Notes under the pieces: generated by a model
What the model saw: only the letters and a program-made list of their open reading frames with translations
The model's database searches: none
What the model was told of the DNA's origin: nothing
Made by a program: the position numbers and the translations under genes
From: Elysia crispata
Lineage: Eukaryota; Mollusca; Gastropoda; Plakobranchidae
Length of the DNA stretch: 64,000 nt
Reading direction: 5' to 3'
Assembly: GCA_033675545.1 (NCBI GenBank)
Contig: JAWDGP010005809.1
Location: forward strand, 328,501-392,500
Shown: positions 15,101 through 29,275 of the stretch, piece after piece
Layout of the letters: each line of letters opens with the position of its first letter
How positions within the stretch are numbered: the stretch's first letter is position 1

Positions 15101-16727
15101 GAACAGAGCAGCAAGAGCCGAGCTGGAGACCTACCCCACTCCTATACTGTAATGTAGAACAGAGCAGCAAGAGCCGAGCTGGAGACCTAGCCCACTTACA
15201 CACCGTAATGTAGCACAGAGCAACAAGAACAGAGCCGGAGACCTACCCTACTCCTATACTGTAATGTAGAACAGAGCAGCAAGAGCCGAGCTGGAGACCT
15301 ACCCCACTTACACACCGCAATGTAGCACAGAGCAACAAGAGTCGAGCCGGAGACCTACCCCACTCCTATACTGTAATGTAGAACAGAGCAGCAAGAGCCG
15401 AGCTGGAGACCTACCCCATTTACACACCGTAATGTAGCACAGAGCAACAAGAATCGAGCCGGAGACCTACTCCACTTACACACCGTAATGTAGCACAGAG
15501 CACAAAAAATGGAACCGGAGACGCACTCCACTTACACACCGTAATGTAGCACAGAGCAACAAGAATCGAGCCGGAGACCTACTCCACTTACACACCGTAA
15601 TGTAGCACAGAGTAACAAGAATGGAACCGGAGACCTACTCCACTTACACACCGTAATGTAGCACAGAGTAACAAGAATGGAACCGGAGACCTACTCCACT
15701 TACACACCGTAATGTAGCACAGAGTAACAAGAATCGAGCCGGAGACGTACCCCACTCAGCCAACGCCTTCTTATGGGCGAGCAGCAGTAGACGCCGGATG
15801 TGCCGCTGAAGGTGAATGTCTTTCTTCATCTGCATGATGAACGCGTTGGGGTCATCCTCCGAACTTTGCCGTCTCAGCTGCTCCAGGTCGGCATCTGTCG
15901 GATCCTTAACTGTGCTGCGCCGGCCTAGACCTTTGTACGACTCGATTTTTTTTATCTCCTCCTCCTCCTCCTCCTCCTCCACATCTTTGTGGTCGTGGTC
16001 GAAATCTACGCCGCCTGTCTCCATCTCCACACGGGACGGACTCATGTTCACAACCCACAGGGGGTCTTTGCTGTCTCGAAAATAAAGACAAAATATGTTG
16101 GAAGAGTTGGGTAGATGGGACAACCAACGTTACACCTCTCTGACTTCTTGGAATGATTTCAGAATCTGACCGTATTTACCTGACCGGCTTGATTAACTAA
16201 CTCTATTCCTTCTTGTCACACTACAGTAACAAATAAATATTAGCTAGAACTACCTAATCAGTTACAGACTGCCCTGTATTTGTCAAGAACTGGCTGGGAA
16301 CACTGTCGTTTGTTGCCACCTACGCTGGTGACTACTGTTTTCACCAGGTCTTACATTGATGACTATTTCCACCTACTTTGATAACTATTTTCACCTACGT
16401 TGATGAATGTTTCCACCTACGTTGGTGATTGTTTCCACCTACGTTGTGACTACTGTTTCCACCAGGTCTTACGTTGAGGACTATTTCCACCTACGTTGAT
16501 AACTATTTTCACCTACGTTGGTGACTGTTTCCACCTACATTTGATCCTCAACAATTCCCCACGGAACGAAAGGTCCAGGATGAACAACACCCAATTGCAA
16601 GGTCTTGTAGCCGCCTGGGACGTCTGCCGAGTAAGCATCTTCCTCCTCCTTTAGCGGGGTCTGAAGTCTGCGTGCCAAGTGGTAGTACTTAAACATGGCG
16701 GCGTCAACGTCCTCTTCCTCTCGATAT
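11021..16727 (-). CDS. Divergent GST-fold protein with acidic N-terminal extension (5' incomplete)
   Basis: Exons in transcript order: 16727-16539, 16070-15751, 13822-13688, 12733-12641, 12299-12166, 11796-11692, 11185-11021 (stop TAG). All phases agree and give 380 codons; the first exon starts mid-codon, so an upstream exon is missing. The first two exons encode a domain I do not recognise: FKYYHLARRLQTPLKEEE, GGYKTLQLGVVHPGPFVPWG, a run of eight glutamates and a basic IHLQRHIRRLLLLAHKKALAEW helix. From exon 3 the chain is a GST: FKLTGQEGRGEAEVLKLLF aligns with YKLHYFKARGRAE of the neighbouring sigma GST. TPYGEFPTI keeps the cis-Pro, LTFGDASAIS replaces FPESGAI, KFQLYGE follows, and the C-terminal domain has SGMTLADVAIMNFLDQC. 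The catalytic Tyr position is Gly and the glutathione-contact Glu-Ser is Asp-Ala, so classical GST activity is doubtful. A structural, S-crystallin-like or binding role is possible. Probably arose by duplication of the neighbour's ancestor. Four of its splice sites carry adjacent tandem arrays. Confidence 0.82.
11186..11691. other. Last intron of the GST-like gene
   Basis: A GT(CAGT)...AG intron of 506 nt between coding exons 6 and 7. It is rich in short CAACCAATCA-type words (plus strand) of irregular spacing and holds no gene. Confidence 0.6.
11831..11905. repeat. GATA-type microsatellite
   Basis: GATA units interrupted by GGTA and GACA, in the intron just upstream of coding exon 6 of the GST-like gene. 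Confidence 0.9.
12097..12163. repeat. (GT)n-(CT)n microsatellite abutting a donor site
   Basis: The CT part reads on the coding strand as GTGAGAGAGAGAG starting at the donor of the exon ending at 12166, so the microsatellite begins inside the 5' splice site. A (GT)n run follows on the far side. Confidence 0.9.
12741..13600. repeat. 45-bp minisatellite grading into a ~49-bp diverged array
   Basis: Clean copies to about 13200 (ACACACACAGTAACAAAACT ... TTAGTGCTTAATGGTGTA), then degenerate copies built on CATCATGATGTAACAA and GACCTGAGGATAGTG. The array begins within about 10 bases of the acceptor of the exon starting at 12733. A short (TA)n run (13591-13620) closes it. Confidence 0.9.
13826..14350 (-). 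repeat. 33-bp minisatellite carrying copied 3' splice sites
   Basis: On the coding strand the unit reads GCTTGACTGTTCCGTTCCCTCAG then CATAGCTACA, about 15 copies. The true acceptor of the exon starting at 13822 is GCTTGACCGTTCCTTTCCCC plus CCAG, so it is the last member of the array. The 33-bp period makes 11-residue frames open on both strands (RNSQAVAMLRE, PFPQHSYSLTV), which I regard as by-products. Confidence 0.92.
14480..15756 (-). repeat. 56-bp minisatellite carrying copied 5' splice sites
   Basis: The coding-strand unit includes AGTGG(G/A)GTAGGTCTCC, about 22 copies. The true donor of the exon ending at 15751 is GAGTGGG/GTACGTCTCCGG. The exonic AGTGGG and the first ten intron bases are thus part of the repeat. 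Two unit types (CTCCTATACTG and CTTACACACCG on the plus strand) alternate in higher-order blocks. Confidence 0.92.
16325..16542 (-). repeat. 22-bp minisatellite carrying copied 5' splice sites
   Basis: The coding-strand unit is GTAGGTGGAAACAGTCACC plus AAC, about nine copies. A larger block with GTAAGACCTGGTGG appears twice. The true donor of the exon ending at 16539 is GATCAAAT/GTAGGTGGAAACAG, the first copy of the array. Confidence 0.9.
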
Positions 16728-16731
16728 CTAA

Positions 16732-19230
<2,499 letters not shown>

Positions 19231-19543
19231 TCTCTCTCTTTGTCTCTGTTTCTCTCATCCTACCTTTTCTTTGCCTTTACTTCTCTTTCACTGCCTCCCT
19301 TCTTCCCTAATTCTCCTTCGCTTCTTTTCCCCCTATTCACCTCTATCTGCTCTTCTTCCTTGTTCGTCTCTTGATCCCTCTTCTCCTCTTCTTCATCTTA
19401 ATCATCATCATCATGACCCTCTATTTCGTCTTCTTCCACTTTCTTGTTCTCTGTCTTTGTTGTTATTACCGTGCGTTACCTTTCAAACTTCAACTTGTAT
19501 AACCTGAAAGCAAATACTGCTCCATTTCTTGCCCACAGCCACC

Positions 19544-22500
19544 ATGGTGGACTTCCGGCGGGAGTTGGGGCCTCAGCTGGAAGACTTGAGATCTAAAGGG
19601 CTGTTCTGTGACGTCACGATGGTATTCCCACAAGATGGACGCAAGATGCACGTCCACAGAAATATTCTGGCCAGGTACTCACTGCTTGCTTTACTGTCTT
19701 CACCCTGTATCACCAGAAATATTCTAGCCAGATACTCACTGCTTGCTTTACTGTCTTCACCCTGTATCACCAGAAATATTCTAGCCAGATACTCACTGCT
19801 TGCTTTACTACCTTCCCAATGTTCCACCAGAAATATTCTAGTCAGACACTCACTGCTTGCTTTACTGTCTTCACCGTGTATCACCAGAAATATTCAGGTC
19901 AGATACTCACTGCTTGCTTTGCTGTCTTCACCCTGTATCACCAGAAATATTCAGGTCAGATACTCACTGCTTGCTTTACTGTCTTCACCGTGTATCACCA
20001 GAAATATTCAGGTCAGATACTCACTGCTTGCTTTACTGTCTTCACCGTGTATCAACAGAAAAATTCAGGTCAAATACTCACTGCTTGCTTTGCTGTCTTC
20101 ACTCTGTATCACCAGAAATATTCAGGTCAGATACTCACTGCTTGCTTTACTGTCTTCACCGTGTATCACCCGAAATATTCAGGTCAGATACTCACTGCTT
20201 GCTTTACTGTCTTCACCCTGTATCACCAGAAATATTCAGGTTAGATACTCACTGCTTGCTTTACTGTCTTCACCGTGTATCACCCGAAATATACAGGTCA
20301 GATACTCACTGCTTGCTTTACTGTCTTCACCGTGTATTACCACGAATATTCTAGCCAGATACTCACTGCTTGCTTTACTACCTTCCCAATGTTCCACCCG
20401 AAATATTCAGGTCAGATATTCACTGCTTGCTTTACTGTCTTTACCGTGTATCACCAGAAATATTCAGGTCAGATACTCACTGCTTGCTTTACTGTCTTTA
20501 CCCTGTATCACCAGAAATATTCAGGTCAGATACTCACAGCTTGCTTTACTGTCTTCACCGTGTATCACCCGAAATATTCAGGTCAGATACTCACTGCTTG
20601 CTTTACTGTCTTCACCCTGTATCACCAGAAATATTCAAGTCAGATACTCACTGCTTGCTTTACTGTCTTCACCGTGTATCACCAGAAATATTCAGGTCAA
20701 ATACTCACTGCTTGCTTTGCTGTCTTCACCCTGTATCACCAGAAATATTCAGGTCAGATACTCACTGCTTGCTTTACTGTCTTCACCCTGTATCACCCGA
20801 AATATTCAGGTCAGATACTCACTGCTTGCTTTACTGTCTTCACCCTGTATCACCAGAAATATTCAGGTCAGATACTCACTGCTTGCTTTACTGTCTTCAC
20901 CGTGTATCACCCGAAATATTCAGGTCAGATACTCACTGCTTGCTTTGCTGTCTTCACCCTGTATCACCCGAAATATTCAGGTCAGATACTCACTGCTTGC
21001 TTTACTGTCTTCACCGTGTATCACCCGAAATATTCAGGTCAGATACTCACTGCTTGCTTTACTGTCTTCAACCTATTCCACCCGAAATACCATGGCGAGT
21101 TCTTCACAGCTAGCTTTACTGTGTTCACCATGTTCCATCAGAAATGATCTATCTCGATTTCAGAAATCACTTTATGAATGTCAAACATAAAATTTCGCGA
21201 ATGTTGGACAAATTAGAGAAAAAAAAACAAAAAAACAAAAAAAAAAAAAACAACAACAACAACAACAAAAACCTCAGCTGTTTCCCGATGGCTTCTGTTA
21301 CTATGAGTTACATCACTAGTATCTGTGAAATAATGCGACGATATTATGCCATGTATACAGATATATAGATGTAGATTTTGGGTAGATAAATAGATTTTTA
21401 AGAAGATGTATAGTTAGAAATATAAATAGATAGATAGGTAGGTAAGTAGATAAGTTGGGACAAAAATGGACATGTAGCTAGCTAGGTATAAAATACAATT
21501 TTCAAACTGTCCTCTGATAGATATTAGCCTAGCTCTGGTTGATTTGCTGACATCACAGTCTCACTGGTTTCGAGAGCTATTAAATATTAATTCAGAAATT
21601 ACACTACGCAACGTCATTTCCCAGCTGTAGCCAGTACTTCCGGTCACTCTTTACTTTCAATATGACAACATCCGGTCACATCGAAGTGGAGATTCCCGGA
21701 GTTACTTATCCTGACATGGAGGTAAGATTACAACTAGAATAATCGGTAATAGTAAATGAACACTGTGGAAAAAAATAAAACCATGAAAAACCAGGGCAAA
21801 AATATATAAGGGGAAAATAGTATGATATTCATATCGATACTTCATCTTAAATTTTGAAAGTGTTCGAAGTATAAATACCTTATTAAAATACATTCATTTA
21901 TAGTGAGATTTAAAAGGGTTTGCTGTGCATAGTATCCCAATATACCTTACTAGGATGATAACTTACTTGAGCTTATATCAAATTTTCTTGTGATCTAGAC
22001 TGTGGTCAAAATACAATTCACAGTCACATTAAACATACTATAAGTTTTTCTTTACAATCTTTTCGTGGGTACATCTCTGTCTCTGCCTCTGTCTGCCTGT
22101 CTCTCTCTGTTTGTCTGTCTGCCTGCTGTCTCTTTCTCAATTATCAAATTTTGAATGGCTTGCCCAGTGTTTGTTGGTGTGTACCTCTAACCATAGCCAT
22201 TTAAAACTCTTAAACGTATCCAATATGATTTCCATTGGTTCAGTCCATTGTTCAGTTTGCATACAACCACAAGGCCAAACTGACCGCCGGAAACATTGAA
22301 TCGGTCATCGTGACTGCCGACAGGCTCAACGTCCTGGGACTCCTCAAGGTGACCTTTTCAACTCAATAACAGCTCTATTCTCTATTAACTGTTAGCAACT
22401 GCTATTTCTGCTATTTCGTATCTAGCTCTTGGTAGGGATGGTTCAGCTGTTGTAGTGTAGCTCAGCTATTGGTTGGCATGGTTCAGCTGGGTTGGGGATG

Positions 22501-25500
22501 GTTCAGCTGTTGGTGGGGACAATTCAGTTGGGGTGGGGATGGTTCAACTGTAGGTGGGTATAATTCAGTGTTGGTGGGGATAATTCAGCTGGGGTGGGGA
22601 TGGTTCAACTATTGATGGGGATGGTTTAGCTGTTGATGGTGATGGTTCAGCTATTGGTGGGTATAATTCAGCTGGGGTGGGGAAGGTTTCAGCTGTTGGT
22701 GGAGATGGTTCAGCTGTTGGTGGGGATAATTCAGCTGGGGTGGAGATGGTTCAACTGTTGGTGGGGATAATTCAGCTGGGGTGGGGCTGGTTCAGCTGTT
22801 GATGGTCCAGCTGTTGATGGTGATGGTCCAGCTGTTGGTGGGTATAATTCAGCTGGAGGGGGGAGGTTTCAGCTGTTGGTGGGGATGATTCAGCTGTTGG
22901 TAAGGATTGCTCAGCTTTTGGTGAAGAAGGTTCAGCTTTTGGTGCGGATTGTTCAGCTATTGATGGTGATTGTTCAGATCTGTGTAGGGAATGGTTCAAC
23001 TGTTGACTTAAGTGATGATGCGAGTGGTTCGAGACAGCTCAAGCTGTTGACCAAAGCAATGATTCTTGTTGTTTCAAAGTTTAAAACTTGGTTAGGCCAA
23101 GTTGAGTCTGTCCCATCCCGCAAACATATCCCCTACAGATTACACATTGGGTAGCAACGGCTGGGCAAACGTTCTGTTTGGAGTCAATATGATCTACACG
23201 AATATTGCGAGTGTTATCTAGAGTCATTATTTGAACACTAGTGTATTATCTGCTAACGATCGTGCTACCAAGGTTTGTAATCCATCAACACCTGTACTAA
23301 CGCTGGGTGTGTAGTTTTAAACCTGTGCTGAGCTGGATGTGTGGGTTGTGTTATCTATTAACAGTTATACTCACGGTGTGTGTTTGTGCAATCCATTGCC
23401 ATTTATGCGGATGCTGTTCTATTTAATCTATTAATAACTGTACCTTGGCTAAATAGCGTATGTGTGAGAGTTATCTTTTCTAACGCTACATATGTGTGAT
23501 ATCTTCTCTCAGCTGTGCGAGGAGTTCCTTCTGGAGCACATCGCCACTGACAACGCTATCGGTATCTTCAAGCTGGCTAAGTACCTCCACTGTCGATCCC
23601 TTGAGAGACAAGCCCAGCACTTCCTCCTGAAGAACTTTCTCGCACTGTCTACCTGCAGCAACGAGTTCCTTCAGCTCACACCAGAGGAATTAGGCCAGGT
23701 AGATGAAAGAATGGATTGGAAAGGCGGGTGGGGGTGGGAGAGGGAATGGAGGTTCAGCAGTAGAGGCAAAGGAAATAAGAGAGAGAAAAAGAGAGAGACA
23801 CACATAAACAGAGAGACAGACAGACAGACAGGAAGAAAGACAGACAGAGAGACAGCGAAATTTTAGCCAGCCAGCCAGATGGATAGATAAATAGATAGAT
23901 AAAAAGATAAAGGGAGAGAAATAGACACCCCTATTGACCAGCCCGATTCACCGTCTCCCAGATCCTGAGGGCAGACGAACTGATCATCGACTCGGAGGAC
24001 TACGCATGTCATGCTGTGGTCAAGTGGGTTGACTTCCTGCCGGACGTTCGCTCGGCTTACCTCCCCCAGCTGCTGGCCTCCATCCGTCTCGGCCTGGTCT
24101 CCACCACCACCTACACGACTCTGATGCAGAAGTTCAGTTCCCTCCCCACAGACTCAGAGGCCATGTGCCTCCTTCAGAAAGGTGATGCTGTGTCGATACT
24201 GAACTAACTTGTTGTAGGTGTTAAGCTACTTTTACCGAGTTATACGAAAGGGTTGACGCGTGCACACAGTTAAAGAGCTATTAAAAAACTTATCAGGAGA
24301 TTATCCGGTTCTTGATTGAGACATGAAGTATTTATTTCAAAGACATTCAATCATTACAACAGAGACTGGCAGATGTCTGTCTAGATCCGTGGACATGCAA
24401 TCATTCCAACAGGGACTGGTAAATATCTTCTCTAGTGACATGGACATTCAATCATTACAACAGAGACTGGTAGATGTCTGCTCTAGTTCCGCAGACATTC
24501 AATCATTACAACAGGGACTGGTAAATATCTTCTCTAGTGACATGGACATACAATCATTACAACAGAGACTGGTAGATGTCTGCTCTAGTTCCGCAGACAT
24601 TCAATCATTCTAACAGAGACTGGTAAATATCTTCTCTAGTGACATGGACATACAATCATTACAACAGAGACTGGAAGATGTCTGCTCTAGTTCCGTGGAC
24701 ATGCAATCATTACAAAAGGGACTGGTAAATATCTTCTCTTATGGCATGGACATTCAGTCATCACAACAGGGACTGGCAGATGTTTCTTTACTTACTGAGA
24801 CATGCAAGCATCACAACAGAGACCGGAATGTTCGATCTTTCTTCAACATCTTCTTTTTGTTTTGTCGGGGCCTAATCATGTCGCCCATTACTTCTTGTTG
24901 GTCAATTTTTGTTAAGACATTACCATCCTCCCTGCTTGTGCCGACATTTCTTCCTGGTGTGTAAAGGTTACGAATTGTGCCTGGGATGCCGCGATGACAA
25001 CACATCCAGGCCTCAGATCTGCCAGTCGCTAGGCAACCCAATGCTCAGACCACGCATGCCGAATGATGTCATCTTTGTCCTTGGTGGTTGGTCACGTGAC
25101 GGAGTGTGCGCGGACATGGAGACGTACGACACTAGAGTGGACAAATGGTAAAACTGGGAAGATCTAGTGACAGGATAAGATGTTGAAATATACAGATGAT
25201 AGGACTAAATCGATGTAAAAAGCTTGTAAGTTATAAAGAGTCTGAGCAAGTAGGTAGAAATTCGCCAGAGAATCTTCATCAAAGAAAAATCGCCATATAG
25301 TAATTGTTTCGGCTTTTAACTCCTGACACTCTAGGGTGGCCGGGCCACACCCAGGTCGTAGCTATACTTAGGTTATAAGAATAACAATAGATAAATAAAT
25401 AGTCTGTTTCCCTTACAGATAACCCAGATCAGGTATGACAACTCAGATCCTTCATTACATCAAAGTGTCCCGTTGCTGTAATCTCCACCCAAAACAACCC

Positions 25501-28500
25501 AGGCTGCGTGCTGTCCTGTTGCTGTAAACTCCACACAAAACAACCTATGCTGCGTGCTGTCCTATTGCTGTAATCTCCACCCATAACAATGCATGCTTCG
25601 TGCTGTCCTGTTGCTATAAACCCCACCCAAAACACTCCATGCTGAATGCTGTGCTGTTGCCATAACCTCTATCCAAAACACTTCATGCTGCGTGCTGTTC
25701 TGTTGCTGTAAACTCCACCCAAACCACTCCATGCTGAATGCTGTGCTGTTGCCATAACCTCCATCCAAAACACTCCATGCTGAATGCTGTCCTGTTGCTA
25801 TAAACTCCACCCAAACCACTCCATGCTGAATGCTGTGCTGTTGCCATAACCTCCATCCAAAACACTTCATGCTGCGTGCTGTCCTGTTGCTATAAACTCC
25901 ATCCAAAACATTTCATGCTGAATGCTGTGCTGTTGCCATAACCTCCATCCAAAACACTTCATGCTGCGGGCTGTCCTGTTGCTATAAACTCCATCCAAAA
26001 CACTTCATGCTGAATGCTGTGCTTTTGCCTTAACCTCCATCCAAAACACTCCATGCCGCGGGCTGTCCTATTGCCATAAACTCCACCCAAAACACTTCAT
26101 GCTGCGTGCTATCCTGTTGCCATAACCTCCACCCAAAACACTCCATGCTGCCTGCTGTTCCCAGGTATGAGAACGAGAACGAGTCGTTTGAGCACAGCCT
26201 GGCTTACCACGCTATGGTGACCGTGGACAAAGTCCTCTACGTGATCGGCGGCTACACGACGGTCAAGTACCTGAACTCCGCCAAGAAGTTCGAGCCTCTC
26301 ACGAAGACCTGGTCTGAGGCGAGTAGTGTCATCACTGTTGAGTCACGTCTGTTCAGACAACTGAACATTGTTGAGTCACGTCTGTCCAGACAGCTGGCCA
26401 TTGTTGAGTCACGTCTGTCCAGACAACTGACCACTGTTTAGTCACGTCGGTCCAGACCAACAAGCCGGGCATCAACTTTCCTGTTTTCACAATGCGAAGT
26501 TGGTTATCTGGTGAACCTTCAAAAATATCCAGGATAGTTAAACGTCCTCTTAACATAATCAAAACTTTGAAATTCCAACCCAATGCGCTTCAGTCAATAC
26601 TCACCAAAGTTTATTATTAAACTTTCAATGTGTGAAGGTGATAAACTTGTAGACTTTCAAAGGCTCCATTCAATATTGAATAAGCCAAGTTTACCTTCGC
26701 GCGTTTTCTGTCTCAGCACTGAATCCTGATCGACCGTGGTAAACAGCATTGAAGTGGGCGTTTCTATTTCTGTATTTATAGCTAGATCATCCAAGAGCAC
26801 ACCATGTGTACATGTATTATTGAAAATGCTTCAGGATTTTTCAAACAAGCTCAATATGCGATAAAATAAGTGAAAATGAGTGATTTAAATGTATATAATG
26901 CCCTTTCATTTATAACAGTCGATATAATATGTAATCTGATTTTGCAAACATATTCAGGTGGTCCTGACACAATACACGTATCTATTATTGTAAATGTATC
27001 CAGATCGCCCTGACACAATACGTGTATCTATTGTTGCAAACATATCCAGATCGCCCTGACAGAATACGTGTATCTATTATTGAAAACGTATCCAGATCGC
27101 CCTGACACCACATTATCTATTATTGTAAATGTATCCAGATTGCGATGACACATTAAGTGTAACTATTACTGTAAATGTATCCATATTGCCCTGACACACT
27201 ACATGTATCTATTATTAAAATGTATCCAGATCGCCCGATACAATAAATGTATCAGTTATTGAAAATTTATCAGGATCGCCCGGACACAATATCTATACCT
27301 ATTATTGTAAATGTGTCCATATCGCCCTGACACAGTAGATGTATCTATTTCTGTAAATGTATCCAGATCGCGCCCATGCACAGCAGTCGATGTTACGTGT
27401 GTGCAGCAGAGCTTGACGGCGACATCTACGCGTGCGGAGGTTTTGACGGCACCAATCGTCACAGCTCGGTGGAGCGGTACTGTCCGGGCAAGAATCAGTG
27501 GCAGATGGTGGCCGACATGACGAGCATCCGCAGTGACGCCGGGGCGTGCGGGGTCGACGGTACGTCTAGTCTAGGGGTCTCGCTCGGAGGTGGGATGGAG
27601 GGGCCAGTGGCAGATGTGGCCGACATAACCAACATCCGCAGAGGCGTGCGAGGTCGACGGTACGTCTAGTCTAGGGGTCTCGCTCGGAGGTGGGATGGAG
27701 GGGCCATTGGTAGATGGTGGCCGACATAACCAACATCCGCAGAGGTGTGCGGGGTCGACGGTACGTCTAGTCTAGGGGTCTCGCTGGGAGATGGCGTGGA
27801 GGGGCCAGTGGCAGATGGTGGCCGACATGATTAGCATCCGCAGTGACGCCGGGGCGTGCGGGGTCGACGGTTCGTCCAGTCTTGGGGTCTCGCTGGGAAG
27901 TGGGGTGGAGGGGCCAGTGTCAGATGGTCGCCGACATAACCAATATCCGCAGAGGCGTGCGGGGTCAACGGTACGTCGTCAAGTCTAGGGGTCTCGCTGG
28001 GAGATGGCGTGGAGGGGCCAGTGGCAGACGGTGGCCGACATAACCAACATCCGCAGAGGCGTCTGGGGTCGATGGTACGTCAAGTCTAGGGGTCTCGCTG
28101 GGAGGTGGGGTGGAGGGGCCAGTGGCAGGTGGTGGCCGGGAGAAAGAGGATTAGAATAGAGAAAATAGAGAAAGGGAGGAAATAAAGGAAGGAGGGAGTT
28201 TGGTGTGCAGTATGTGAAGTTCGGACAGAAAGATGAAGGAAGGATCAGATTGTGAATTGTCTGGCATCTTATTCAAATGGATATCAGAAGGTAAGGCAAT
28301 ATTTTGTTTGCATTAAATACATTTGACATTAAAATAAAATACGTTTGGTAAGGATTTGGGGAGGGGGAGACTTAAAAATTTATGCAGACATTTTTAAGGC
28401 AGTAACCAGTCATTTGTTCCTGTATGTTGACCGTAAGGACGTTTATCGTAGGGACCACGATAATAGCGAACTGCTTCGATAATTGCAAATATCTCTGCCG

Positions 28501-29182
28501 TCAGGAAAATTATACGTGGCTGGGGGATTCAGCGGGACAGAATGCCTCAACACAGCAGAAAGCTTTGACCCCTCCGCCAACCAATGGACTCTTCTAACCC
28601 CGATGACGTGTCAGCGCAGCGGGGTCACGGTCGTGGCCTTCAAACATGCCGTGTACGCTATAGGCGGGTTTAACGGGTCCGTCAGGCTGGATGAAGGTCA
28701 GGGTTACTTATTACACAAAAACTTCTAGATCTGAAATCTGTCTGAAGACATCGATCAACAGACCGTGTCCACAGCCTCAGAGAGTGCTCAGTTTCATGTA
28801 TCTCAGTCCTCACGGTTCAAACTTTTCTCAATGTCAAATTTGCAGCTAAGTAGATCACTAAACTCAGCAGGTAATTCTAACTGGTCAAACGTCCTTCAAA
28901 TCTTTTTGACTTTGACAGCCTGTCGGTCTTGCGTCCTTTCAGCGCCTTCTCTAGGGCCATAGCTGGCTGGCTCTGTCTTTCGACACATGGTCCATCTAAT
29001 TTACCATTGGTGTGACCACTGCCACCAATTTTTGGTTGCGGCATCATTTTGCGCTGACCATGTGTCCTGTTGCTGGTGGTAGATCTTAAGCATCCGTCCT
29101 TGCTTTTGTTGAACGGCTGGCATGTTTCATACGCGTAAAATCTCGACTGATTCCTTTCTTCTGGCCCTCTCTCACCAAGAAT

Positions 29183-29275
<93 letters not shown>

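Noticed and set aside
14480-15756. Regular repeats resembling a CRISPR array
   Set aside because: Units are contiguous tandem copies without unique spacers, in a eukaryotic intron.
19529-21190. 553-codon frame fusing the BTB start to 19-residue repeats
   Set aside because: The real exon 1 ends at 19674 and joins exon 2 (SQYFRSLF) in the family's expected order; the rest is a 57-bp array with no stop.
28877-29188. 103-codon minus frame in KLHL10 intron 9
   Set aside because: No recognisable transposase, reverse transcriptase or other motif; may be element debris but cannot be supported.
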